Shown one piece after another: positions 42,043-52,409 of a stretch of DNA of 64,000 nt. The notes beneath the pieces are model-generated. The model was not told the DNA's origin. It did no database searches and worked only from the letters and a program-made list of their open reading frames with translations. Source of the stretch: Endomychus coccineus (lineage: Eukaryota > Arthropoda > Insecta > Coleoptera > Endomychidae); the NCBI GenBank assembly GCA_958510875.1, contig OY294068.1:191294315-191358314 (forward strand), in the 5' to 3' direction. Position 1 is the first letter of the stretch. Every line of letters begins with the position of its first letter. Position numbers and translations under genes: made by a program.

Positions 42043-45000
42043 ATGGCCGGTAAAGTTGCTTTAATTGTTAACCCAGACTCTGGTCTCGTTCTTGACGGAA
42101 GTGATGTAGTGGTAAAACTTACTAATTTTAATGGGTCTAAAGCCCAACAATGGATAATTGAAACACGTGACGATGGACATGAGATTTTCATTAACAGGGG
42201 AAATGAGTAAGGATTCACTTCTAAATTACGGTTTTGAATTTGAACGTGTCAGTGCAGTGACATTCTAAATAATAAACAATCATCCTCATCCACTAAAAGT
42301 ACTGTTGAAGTACCGAGGATCTTTCGTCTACCCAGTAGCCATAATCAGAAACTAAATTAAAAATCAGAATGTGCCTGTTTAAATATTAATCTGAATTTAA
42401 TAAATTGCTTTTACACTTATACATTTCCAAATTACTTATATATAAATTTTCGGGAAATAGATCACATTAACACTTATGCTTTGTATTTTCGTCTTTACGT
42501 ACGTTTCGGTATCACGACCATCATTAGAAGATTTATTATGTCCAAAACGGGATTTCTTGAAACTAATCGTATTATGATTATATGAAAGAATAACTACTTT
42601 GTTTTTATACCACTTTTATTAATAATAACGTGAAAACGTAACTATAGTTTCAACACGTTTTCACGTTATTATTAATAAAAGTGGTATAAAAACAAAGTAG
42701 TTATTCTTTCATATAATCAAAATGATAAATTACCATAAAGTAACGGCTTCCACCATCGATTTTTTTCTAATCGTATTAGCATAAAGCGTCCTCATCGCAC
42801 CAAATTTCAATTGAAAACGCCCACGTCGCTGAAACGAACAGAACCATGAAATTAAAAACCACAAACCTCTAGATCAATCTGAAATTATAAATGCTGTACC
42901 TACTGTTTTGTTCAGGATACACTTATTTTCAAAACGGTGAGCCATATTCGGCACAGCAATGGGATGTCCGATTTCAGTAGTGGCGGCTCCTCGAAGGAGG
43001 CTAAGGAGGCTCAGCCTCCTCACAAATTTATCTTGTTGATCATTCTTCATTTCATTTCCTGTTTCTCTAATAATTTTTTTAATTTTACAATTAATTCCCC
43101 GTTCTCAGTAGTTATTTTTAATCTGGCAACAGTGCCCTGAGGCTAGACTCTCTATATATCTCAAACGCTGAGCATGTGTTGTTCAACACAGTTGCCGTTT
43201 TTCCGACCAGTCAATCGCCAAATAGCGTGAAACAGCGAAAATGGCAACACCCTCTGGAGGCTAGCCTGCCGCCCGCCTTTAAGTTCAGTACAGTCGGTGT
43301 GGTACGGAATACCACACATGCGTGTCGTATTCCGTACCGTCAGTGCTTGTTTTGTTTTATGCGGGTATAATGGTTGAGTGACACCACGCGAAATAAGGTT
43401 AGATTAGAATTCGTCTGTTCGGTGAATTATTAACTATAAAAATGGACAACTAGTGGAAAGATTTTAAGGGTTCTACGATGTTAGTTCGGGAAGAACAGCG
43501 GTCAATTTATTCAATTTTTTTAATGGAAACATTTCGACTTTGCGGATAAATCAGACTTACGACGGCATCTGTAATGGCGGGACATTTAAACGGTCTTCAA
43601 ACAAACGAACGTAAGTTTTAAATAACATAGTAGGAAACAGAATTCCCTGTAATGCTCGAACTCGATGGAATTTTACATCACGTGCAATGTTTAGTTTACC
43701 ATCCATAAAAATAAAGACAAATTAATTGAAACATTTGATTTTATATTAAACAGTGATGACTTTTCAACAGATCAGGTTTCATTAAATGCTGCTGTTGGTT
43801 TAAAATCTTATTTAGAAAATGAAGAATTTTTGTTTTTTCTTGATACTTTTAAATTAATATTTGAACAAACTGATCTTATTTTTCAATTTTTACAACATAA
43901 ATTCACTAATATAATTCATTCAAGAGATCGTTTAAAACATCTCATTGATAAAATTTCAAGTTTCCGTTATAATTTCATTTTAATATTTTATTTGGAAATT
44001 ATTCAACTGATGAGGCTTCTCCCGTGAAAAGGAGGAAAACATATAATTTGGTAGACAAGAAACTACATTATAAACAACTTTTTTATGAAATTTTAGATAC
44101 TATTAAAGGTCAAATATTGAGATTCGATTTTCCGATTTACATGAATTGAAGTTTTTCGATTTGACGAACAGAAGATTTTTCGAATCCTTTTCAAAAGAGT
44201 TTCTCAATACACTTTCAGATACCTTAGTTCTAAAATATAATTTTTTTGATAAAATAGCCCTGCACAATGAATTATGCGTTGTATACTGGGATAAAGATAT
44301 TTTAAGCCAGTACGACAGTCACGCGGGTATGATAAAATATATGATAGATAATGATTTGCAACAAGTTTTACCTCAGTTTTATAAACTACTTTGTTTGACA
44401 GTCACCATTCCTGTCACGTCGGCATCGGTGGAGAGATCATTTTCTACTCTCAAACGAATTAAAACATACATGCGAAATACAATGAGCCAAAATCGCTTAT
44501 ACAATGTTAGTTTAATATCTATTGAAAAAGATTTAGTAAAACACTTAAAACATAATGATACATTTTATGACAATATTATTGATCATTTTTCGCAAATTAA
44601 AGACCGTAGAATTTCGTTAATATATAAGAAAGTTGATAAAATTAATAAAAAAAGAACAAAATATGAAAAATTCAAAAAAAAAAGAAAAAAAAATTGAAAA
44701 TCCAAAAAAAATAAAAAACAAAAAACGAACGAAAAAATATTTGTGGGCAAGAGAAACTCTATACCTCCACGTTGGTTCTTGCTGGGTAACAATTAATTTT
44801 GTCACTGAAGTATCTGGTACGGTCGCTGCGCGAAGGTTAAATTAATTGACTGAATATAATATATTTTTACAAAAACGTTTTATGTCCAGCCTCCTCTCTC
44901 AAAAAGTTCACGAGCCGCCACTGGATTTCAGCTACTATTGCTCCAGTTATAGAATGCCTAGAGGAATCTGTTATAAATTCATTAGATTTTCAACCCGTAT

Positions 45001-46313
45001 TCTTCAAACTGTATGTAGATGATTGCCCTGTGTGTTCCCAATGATAAAATTCAGTGCGTGATTAATAAATTTAACAATTTCCAACAATTTACTTGTGAAA
45101 TAGAAGTGAACACCTCATAAATCTTAACATATGGTTCGAAACTAGATACTTAACGTAATAGTTTTGGTCTTCATTCGTAAATAGACTACACTAAAATGCG
45201 TTTGTATATTATAAGAATATTACTAAATAGTGGATTCTTGATATATTTTATACTTGAAACATTGATGTGGTACAATTTCGATTATTCCTGGCTCTGTTCG
45301 ATTCGACGACGTGGACATTTTTAATTGAACTTTGGTGTGATAAGGACACTTTATGCTAATACAATTAGTTTTAAGAAATCCCGTTTTGGATGATTGGTTA
45401 CGTTCCAATTTCTTTTTGCTTGGAAATTAAATTATTGGTCAAAGATTTATCGTAACCATTGTCAAATCCTATTTGCGAAAGCTTCTCAACTTCGCTGTTT
45501 TAATTTTGCTGGCTCAAAGGGGATTTAACAATCTGCGAACAAGTCTTTTAAATGAAGTTGTAGCAAAACTGGAAAAAAATATAATTCAAATTCGTATCTA
45601 ATAAATTCACTCGTGTAAATCTTTTCTCAACATGAAACACAAAAAATGTAGGCATAAAAAAACATAAAAAAATAGGTACATAAACACCCACATAACACAA
45701 AAAGTAAATATTTGATAGTTTGTTGGTTTTGCTATAACAAAAAAAATCATTTTTCCTCAACGCCCTTCATCGAATCTAGTGAAATATATTTAAAATCACA
45801 TAATCAAACAGTTATAGTGAAATTATCGAAATTTTCAGTTTTCTTTTTAGGTATAGATTGTTTAATAATATGATTTTTGTTGTAATAAAATATTGTTCAA
45901 AAATTGACGAGAACACTCAAATGTATAACAAATAAGTTATTAAAAAAAACTCGGTCTTGTCCCAACCCTGAGCCCTGATTCCTACTAGAGTAGAATCCTA
46001 ATTTGTCTTAATCCCCAATTCCCCTAACTCTACAATTACTGAACTAAGCATTAAAATTATTATTTGTTTCAGGAAGGCTCTGGATGCTCAAACTGGCGTA
46101 AAACACGGTGTCAACTTAATTACCTATACCAAACATGGACACTTAAATCAACAATGGATAATTCATGACGATCATATTTCTAGTGTTGTACCGCCATTAG
46201 TTCTGACCATAAGCGGTCCAAAACTCACACCAGGTTCTAACATTATACTGGAGAATAAACACCTTCTGGGATGCAATAATCAACATTTGAACGTTCATCA
46301 ATATACTCTTTGA
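42043..46313 (+). CDS. Ricin-B-type beta-trefoil lectin-like protein 2
   Basis: Exon 1 is 42043-42206 (donor ATGA|GTAAGG). Exon 2 is 46073-46313 (acceptor tttgtttcag). The split codon is GA|G. The protein has 134 residues and starts MAGKVALIVNPDSGLVLDG. Repeat motifs are KAQQWII, NQQWIIHDD and a degraded third motif, NNQHLNV. The C-terminus (LLGCNNQHLNVHQYTL) departs from the paralogues, which end NQ(K/Q)FK(I/V)..LLT, and the third repeat's LD turn is LTI. One binding site may therefore be lost. The 3866-bp intron holds an R1 copy with a palindromic insertion, a complete hAT-type element and a Penelope-like fragment. AATAAA lies at 46335-46340. A role like that of gene 1 is assumed. Confidence 0.83.
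42268..42350 (-). repeat. R2-like repeat copy
   Basis: 'caatcatcctcatccactaa' then 'aagtactgttgaagtaccga' resembles the minus-oriented part of the 26.87-kb copy. It ends with 'gatctttcgtctac'. Confidence 0.4.
42418..42850 (-). repeat. Dispersed repeat R1, split by an insertion
   Basis: On the minus strand this is the R1 family. The 'aaagcgtcctcatcgcacca' part (about 42782-42850) and the core part (42418-42574) are separated by a 192-bp insertion. The hammerhead-like core at 42491-42532 has CTAATGA instead of CTGATGA and a broken stem II, so it is inactive. Confidence 0.65.
42575..42766. mobile_element. Insertion carrying a 145-bp perfect palindrome, 12-bp target duplication
   Basis: 42575-42719 has two perfectly complementary 65-bp arms (TGATTATATGAAAG... 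and its reverse complement) around a 15-nt loop. A 47-bp unique tail ends in a T run. The whole is flanked by CTAATCGTATTA at 42563-42574 and 42767-42778. The flanking R1 repeat is otherwise continuous in other copies, so this is an insertion with a 12-bp target duplication. The class is unknown. Confidence 0.75.
42978..44923 (+). mobile_element. hAT-type element, 1946 bp, 8-bp target duplication
   Basis: The left end is TAGTGGCGGCTCCTC. The right end, reverse-complemented, is CAGTGGCGGCTCGTG. Both sides are flanked by a perfect GATTTCAG (42970-42977 and 44924-44931). The subterminal 'gaggctcagcctcctc' and 'cagcctcctctctc' also echo each other. The plus strand encodes scattered transposase pieces. 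Confidence 0.88.
43700..44697 (+). pseudogene. hAT transposase (ZMYM1-like), decayed
   Basis: Separate frames give FFLDTFKLIFEQTDLIFQFL, then FTNIIHSRDRLKHLIDKISS, and the longest piece (44146-44697, 183 codons). That piece contains LPQFYKLLCLTVTIPVTSAS, VERSFSTLKRIKTYMRNTMS and QNRLYNVSLISIEKDL. The last two blocks are the hAT C-terminal dimerisation domain with ERSFSxLKxIKxxxR. The N-terminal zinc finger and most catalytic residues are lost through stops and deletions. It ends in a Lys-rich run. Confidence 0.75.
45290..45545 (-). pseudogene. Penelope-like fragment joined to R1-like sequence
   Basis: 'taaattattggtcaaagatt' and 'gtaaccattgtcaaatccta' match the Penelope-like RT end at 11.46-11.52 kb on the same strand. 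Immediately to the left lies 'ggtgtgataaggacacttta' with 'tacaattagttttaag', the outer part of repeat R1. This adjacency is the main reason to link R1 to Penelope-like elements. Confidence 0.6.
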
Positions 46314-46334
46314 ATATTACTCCTACGCTGAATC

Positions 46335-46340
46335 AATAAA
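46335..46340 (+). promoter_or_regulatory. Polyadenylation signal, lectin-like gene 2
   Basis: AATAAA lies 22 nt after the stop codon. Confidence 0.7.
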
Positions 46341-46359
46341 TATTTCTGAACAATACTTT

Positions 46360-47360
46360 ATTTTTTAATTCTAATTCTTTTTATTTAAAAATCTGTTGCT
46401 GTGCAGTGCTCAGATGTAATAATGACCAAGCCAAAAAATAAAAATATAATTTGTTTTTCGCTTTTCGCGCGAAAGTATAATTTGTAAAGCTTGGCAGAAT
46501 GCTTGTGGTAAGTACGTTTTAAATGTGGGTCTAATGACAAAATTTTTGATTTTATAGTAATATATTCCGAATGGATTATTGTTGTTGAGATTTTTTCCTT
46601 CGGTTGCCTTATTGGGGCGGCGTCTGATGTGAGAAACCCGTAACTAAATTGTATAAAAACTGTTATTCAACCAGTTCCCATAAAATAATTCGAAAATGTT
46701 TGTAATGAAACTATTTTTAGAACTACTCAATATCGTTTTTAATGGTTCCTCATTTTCTATTTTCATTATGATTTTTAATCATATACTCAAAATGTTTGTT
46801 TTTACAGCTAACTTTCCATTTTTGTTTATAATGTTCCAGGCTTCAGATGTTGTTACTTTTAAATCATGTGTATCTAAGCAATTTTATTGTATTTTTAAAC
46901 TAGTGAAAATCGAACTTCTAATAGTCATTTTCATAAGTTTTTGATATCCGTGGTTCAAGAATCAGCTAATGAATCAAGCTCTCTCGAAGTTGTTTCTTGG
47001 AGGGTTGTGAAATGTTCGCTCTTCTCACTCGGATCCTCTGGTAACCCTATTATTCTGCATATAGTGAGCTGTGTGCCAACATCTGGAGTAATTCGCGTGG
47101 AGCATGCACGCTATTCTTGTGTTTTATTCACACTAATCTGCTGTGAACAAGTCAGGTCAGCTACGTATAGCCATAGAGCATAAGTTTATCACTTTAAAGT
47201 TGCCAGATATAGTAGTACCGACCACCGCCATGACGAAACAGACTCAAGCGGCAGACACTCTTACCCATAAGCGCAGTCTATGTAATAGAAGGTCTCTGAG
47301 AGTCACTGTAAAGTGTAAAGGTGTAAAGCAGCGAACTCGGATATACATCCGAGTTCGTTG
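46360..47360. other. Region between converging lectin-like genes
   Basis: The minus strand at about 46700-46900 reads as broken coding sequence (for example TSEAWNIINKNGKLAVKTN). It may be retroelement ORF1 debris. A perfect 11-bp hairpin (CGAACTCGGAT/ATCCGAGTTCG) lies at 47334-47359. No host gene is supported. Confidence 0.35.
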
Positions 47361-47673
47361 GTGTAAAGTATCGTCGTAACCTTAGGGCTTAATTAAATCC
47401 ATGGTCGTACCACAGCGCACTCGATGGTAAGAAATGAAAATGAATCTATGATTCAAGCTGAGGCGTACGTTGTCATAGAAGCAAATATGAAGAAACCTCA
47501 TGGATAAGATTTCTTGCCAGAATCCAGTCCAAGCATTTTGAGAATAGCTATCTCATTACATTTTAAATGTGCCCCATGAGTCCCAATATTTCATAACTGT
47601 TAATTTGCATTTTTATTTAGGAATGGATGATGAATAATTGAAAAGACTGAGTCGGATTGGAACTGTATATTAT

Positions 47674-48617
47674 TTATTCAATAGTTAATAAAAGAATTTT
47701 GAATTTTTGGTTTTCGCCCAACTGCTTAGTATTCACTATTATCTCAGCACCAGGAGCTTGGTTGTCACTGGGAATCTCCAAAACCAAATTTGGGTTCGAA
47801 CTGGAAATATAATCGTCATGTATGATCCATTGCTGGTTTGCACTCGTTTGAGGTTTGTACATTATAAGTTTGGTGCCAGCATTCAGTCCCCCTGCTGCAT
47901 CCAAAGCCAGGCTGTGAATACAAAAATACCATTCAAGTGCACGTACAAAAATCTAGACGTTAGAATATGAAAATCTATTACTTTATTCTCATTACAAATT
48001 TATTCTTACAATTTTTTAGTTTTCGTTGAATACCTTGACAACTGTTCAGTTAAGGAAAAATATTTTAATAATTTAAATATATAATATTTCTGATGAATTA
48101 TAGATCTTACAATTTTTTTAATTTTCCGTATTCTAAACAAAATGTTGAACATTTTGAATCGAAGTTATACAAGCTACAAACTATGAATATAAAATGTTAC
48201 TGTTACTAGTAGTTGGAATGAAATTTTCAAATTAATTCTAAAAATTGATGATAATAGTCCAGAAATATTCAAAAGGAATAATCTCGTAGTTTGGAAAATG
48301 TCCAAAACTATACTTTTCTCTTATTAATTCGTATCAAAATGTTTTGATCAAAAAGTTGGAAATGTGAAATTTTTTAAATTTTAATAATAAATGAAATTGA
48401 ATTTGGAATTTCCATAGTTTAAAATTAGAAATAGAATATATACTTACCCAGATGCCTTGTTATGAATGAGAACAATATTTTCTTTGTGATTTTGAATCGT
48501 CCATAGTTGAGAGTGTTCGCCAGTAAAACCCATTAGTTTTACATTTTTGACTGTCCCATCCAAAACTAGACCAGTTTTTGGATTTTGGATTAATGCAACT
48601 CTATTCTCATAGGACAT
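47674..48617 (-). CDS. Ricin-B-type beta-trefoil lectin-like protein 3
   Basis: Exon 1 is 48617-48448 (donor TCTGG|GTAAGT). Exon 2 is 47911-47674 (acceptor attcacag|CCTGG). The split codon is GG|C and the intron is 536 bp. The protein has 135 residues and no leader. The sequence begins MSYENRVALIQNPKTGLVLD. Motifs are HSQLWTI, ANQQWIIHDD and NQKFKILLLTIE, with turns LVLDG, LALDAA and LVLEIP. It is a single beta-trefoil as in genes 1 and 2. It differs from gene 4 by about 20 residues, with gaps absent. The TATA element on the minus strand reads 'attATAAAAGcg'. An AATAAA overlaps the stop codon (GAATAAATAA), and a second lies near 47613. It probably arose by tandem duplication with gene 4. Confidence 0.85.
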
Positions 48618-48659
48618 TATGATAGATAGTTTACTGTCAGTGTTCAGTATGCCACTAAA

Positions 48660-48700
48660 TGAATATCTAATTTATTCGCTTTTATAATTCAATTAACCTG
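48660..48700 (-). promoter_or_regulatory. TATA region of lectin-like gene 3
   Basis: The minus strand reads 'gaattATAAAAgcgaataaa' about 60-70 bp before the start codon. The same block with 'attatATAAgcg' precedes gene 4. Confidence 0.5.
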
Positions 48701-49274
48701 AAAAGGGGCGTGCCTTCCAAAAAGTAAAAACAAGGAAGGTTATGTTCGGTTTTCCATTTTCCACCTTCTATATGACTCGATATCAATCCAACAGTGATTG
48801 TTTCATATTTTGTATTCACAATATTGGAAAATAAAAGATTTTGGAAAGATTCCTCTGATACTTTGTAATATTCCATTAAAAAAAAGTGTTGAATATTATT
48901 ATCTATGTTTATTAAACAATTTGATTATAACTTTGAACCTTAATACTAGTCTTCTTGATATTCTTTTATTAAATGGTCATGTAAAACTGTTAAAAATTAG
49001 ATTTCCGATATTCATCACATAAGGAAAAACATTTTTTTTTTTTCATAACATTCTTGGTTTTCCTCACGGAATTATATTGTACGAACTATTCATAATGCAA
49101 CAAAAAGCAAAATTTTAATTCGACTTCTTTTCATAAAATATAATAATCAAATAGCATCAAAACCAATATCTGACATTTTCATTATCGAAAATAAGCACAA
49201 ACCTGTAACTAGACAAATTGTTGTGAAAGAAAACTATTTCCTGTAATTCAAAAAATATTTCTCTTGACATTCCC

Positions 49275-49930
49275 TTACGAAATTATAATTTTGGAAAGTT
49301 CATGGAACGCCCATTTCTTTTTTTGTTTGAAAATTAAATTATTGATCAAATATTTGTCGTAACCTTTGTCCAACACTATTTGCTGAAGTTTCTCAACTTC
49401 GCTGTTATAATTTTTCTGGTTCAAAAGGAACTTTAATAATCTGTGAACAAGTTTATTAAATGGTGCTATTTTGTAGCAAATTGGTGTAACTGAATACGCA
49501 GGAGTATACCTATTTGTTTGACAATGAAACTGATTCAATTTTGATTTTTAGAAGGTTTCAAGTTCGCTTAGAAAAATATTGGTCAAAAAAGAAGATAGTG
49601 GATTGCCTATTGCATATCCACTTATTTATTTATAGTAGTTTTTGTTAAAAATGACACCCTTCAGTAATTAATAAAATCCATAATTTGTTTTCTAATTTAA
49701 AAAAATTTATAGATGTAAGAACAAGCTAAAAGTCGTTCAGGCATCAGGATAAAGTTTTCGACTTCGACAAAATCAGGATTTACAAAATGATTGTGAGTCG
49801 TGTTTTAAAACCCTGTGGGCCAAACTAGAAGGAATATTCTGATTCGATATAAAGAAAAATAATGATGGAAATTATTCTAGCATATTTTAAATACCTACAG
49901 GTCATTCAATTTCTCAAGTAAGGTCACTGT
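49275..49930. pseudogene. Penelope-like fragments in opposite orientations
   Basis: The minus strand (49538-49275) encodes NRYTPAYSVTPICYKIAPFN, then KLVHRLLKFLLNQKNYNSEV and EKLQQIVLDKGYDKYLINNL, the Penelope-like RT end. From about 49690 the plus strand resembles the GIY-YIG part ('acttcgacaaaatcagg', 'caaactagaaggaatattct'). The two parts face each other, so this is a rearranged or nested pair of dead copies lying between the duplicated lectin-like genes. Confidence 0.6.
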
Positions 49931-50233
49931 ACGGTTTAAAGTATCATCCTAACCATATAGTCTATGGTTGTACCATAGCGCCCTCGATGGTAAGAGGGAA
50001 AATGAAAATGAATCTATGACTCAAGTTGAGGCGTACGTTGTCATAGGAGCAAGTATGACGAAACGTCATGAATAATATTTCTTGCCAGAATCCACTCGAA
50101 GCATTTTGAGAATAGCTACATTTCAAATGTGCCCCATGAGTCCCAATATTTTGTAACTGTTAATCTGCATTTTTACTTAGGAATGGATGATGGATAATTG
50201 AAAAGACTGAGTCGGATTGCAACTTTTTATTAT

Positions 50234-51189
50234 TTATTCAATAGTTAATAAAAGAATTTTGAATTTTTGATTGTCGCCCAACTGCTTAGTATTCACTATT
50301 ATCTCAGCACCAGGAGCTTGTTTGTCGCTGGGAATGTCCAAAACCAAATTTGGGTTCGAACTGGAAATATAATCGTCTTGTATGATCCATTGCTGGTTTG
50401 GACCCGTATGAGGTTTATACGTAATAAGTTTAGTGCCAGCTTTCAGTCCATCTGATGCATCCATAGCCAAGCTGAAAATACAAAAATACGATTCAAATGC
50501 ACCCACAGAAATCACACAGACGTAAGAATATAGAAATTGTATTTATTACTTTATGCTCATTACAAATTTATTCTTATAATTTTTTAGTTTGCGTTGAATA
50601 CCTTCAAAACTGTTCAGTTAATGAAGTATATTTTAATAATTTAAATATATGAATATTTCTGATGAACTATAGATCTTACAATTTTTTTAATTTTCCATAT
50701 TTTAAACAAAATGTTAAACATTTTGAATCGAAGTTATACAAGCTACAAACTATGAATATAAAATGTTACTAGTAGTTTTTCAAATTAATTTTAAAAATTG
50801 ATTATAATAGTCCAGAAATATTCAAAAGGAATAATCTAGTAGTTTTGGAAAATCTCCGTTCAAAAACCATACTTTTGTCTTATTAATTCGTATAAAAATG
50901 TTTTGAACAAAAAGTTAGAAATTAAAATTTTTTTAAATTTCAATAATAAGTATGAAGCTCAAATGAAATTGAATTTGGAATCTTCATAGTTTAAAATTAG
51001 AAATGGAATATATACTTACCCAGTTGCTTTGTTATGAATGACAACAATATTTTCTTTGTGTTTTTGAATCGTCCATAGTTGAGATTCTTCGCCAGTAAAA
51101 CCCATTAGTTTTACATCTTTGATTTTCCCATCCAGAAGTAGACCAGTTTTTGGATTGTGGATCAATGCAACTTTATTCTCATAAGACAT
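50234..51189 (-). CDS. Ricin-B-type beta-trefoil lectin-like protein 4
   Basis: Exon 1 is 51189-51020 (donor ACTGG|GTAAGT). Exon 2 is 50471-50234 (acceptor attttcag|CTTGG). The intron is 548 bp with a GG|C split codon. The protein has 135 residues. It starts MSYENKVALIHNPKTGLLLD and has motifs ESQLWTI, PNQQWIIQDD and NQKFKILLLTIE. All three beta-trefoil repeats are kept, including LVLDIP in the third repeat where gene 3 has LVLEIP. There is no signal peptide. AATAAA overlaps the stop codon (GAATAAATAA); the downstream signal seen in gene 3 is changed to AAGTAAA here. It is the tandem partner of gene 3 and probably has a similar role. Confidence 0.85.
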
Positions 51190-51439
51190 TATGATAGATA
51201 GTTTACTGTCAGTGTTCAGTATGACACTAATATGAACAACTAATTTATTCGCTTATATAATTCAATTAACCTGAAAACGGACGTGGCTTCCAAAAAGTAC
51301 AAACGAGGAAGGATATGTTCGGTTTTCCATTTTCCACGTTCTATATGACTCGATATCAATCCAACAGTTCCATTTGATTCATTCATATTCTGTATTTGCA
51401 CTATTGGAAAGATTTCTCTTTTACTTTGTAATATTCCAT

Positions 51440-52150
51440 TAGAAAAAAAACCTAGTCTCAGAAAAATAGAATGACAAAGTTTATAATAATAATATACGTT
51501 TATTTATTAATTTATAAATTGCATAATACATTTAATATATAAATACTGATATGCTGTAAATAATAGAATAGTTATATTTTATAGAAGCATACATTTAAAT
51601 GCTTGAATGTAGATACAAACGGTTCAATAAAATATTATAATGACCCTAAAAATTAGGAATATTTAGAAAAGGTATTAAATTTGTTCTCAACATTTATATC
51701 TTACAAACTTTTTTGTTATTACAGAATATGAGATAGCTTCATTATAATTGAATTGAAATATTACATCCATTTATATTGAGACAAATTGGAGAGATCTAAT
51801 AAATACTGAAGTGGAAGCTTGATTGAGTAGGTTTTATTTCAAGCATTGCTTTGCTTGAAAATGTATATCAAATTCTATGATTTACTAGTTAAATGTAATA
51901 AATCTAGATTTTCAGTTGGAAAAAAGATGTTCTAAGAAGTGAGAACCTTTAACAGTGGCTAGCAAAATTTTAATTTGACTTTTTTTGTGAAACTTAAAGT
52001 TATAAATTGAAAAATATTTAAATGGCATCAACATTAATTTCCTTTTTCTTAAAAGGAAGGAGAAATCAATTGTTGAACTTCAACCTTCAACCAATTTTGA
52101 AACACCAATTTTTTGTAATTCAAAAAACGCTTTTCTTGATATTCTTTTAT
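51440..52150. other. Sequence unique to duplication unit B
   Basis: AT-rich, without open frames or clear ends. It is either an insertion into unit B or sequence deleted from unit A. Confidence 0.45.
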
Positions 52151-52409
52151 GAAATTTTATTTTAAGAAATGGTCATGTAAAACTGTTCATTCTAGAATTT
52201 TGTTGTTAAAAATTAGATTTCCCATATTCATCGCATAAGGAAAAACATTCTATTTATTTCATAACATTCGTGGTGTTCCCCATGGAATTATGTTGTACGA
52301 AATGTTCATAAAGTAATAAAAAGCAAAATTTTATTTATTTTCATAAAATATAATAATCAAATAGCATCAAAATCAATTTCTGACATTTTTATTATCAAAA
52401 AGCTATGAT

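Larger units (their letters stand above)
47365..49195 (-). repeat. Tandem duplication unit A (contains lectin-like gene 3)
   Basis: The unit aligns with 49935-52400. It includes 3' flank ('gaggcgtacgttgtcata', 'aatgtgccccatgagtccca'), both exons, the intron, the promoter and at least 250 bp of upstream sequence ('aatggtcatgtaaaactgtt', 'aatataataatcaaatagca'). Identity is high in coding and non-coding parts alike. Confidence 0.8.
49935..52400 (-). repeat. Tandem duplication unit B (contains lectin-like gene 4)
   Basis: The unit aligns with 47365-49195. It carries an extra roughly 700-bp AT-rich stretch (about 51440-52150) upstream of the gene that is absent from unit A. Confidence 0.75.

Noticed and set aside
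47707..47970. Plus-strand frames over lectin exons 3 and 4
   Set aside because: Antisense to well-supported exons.
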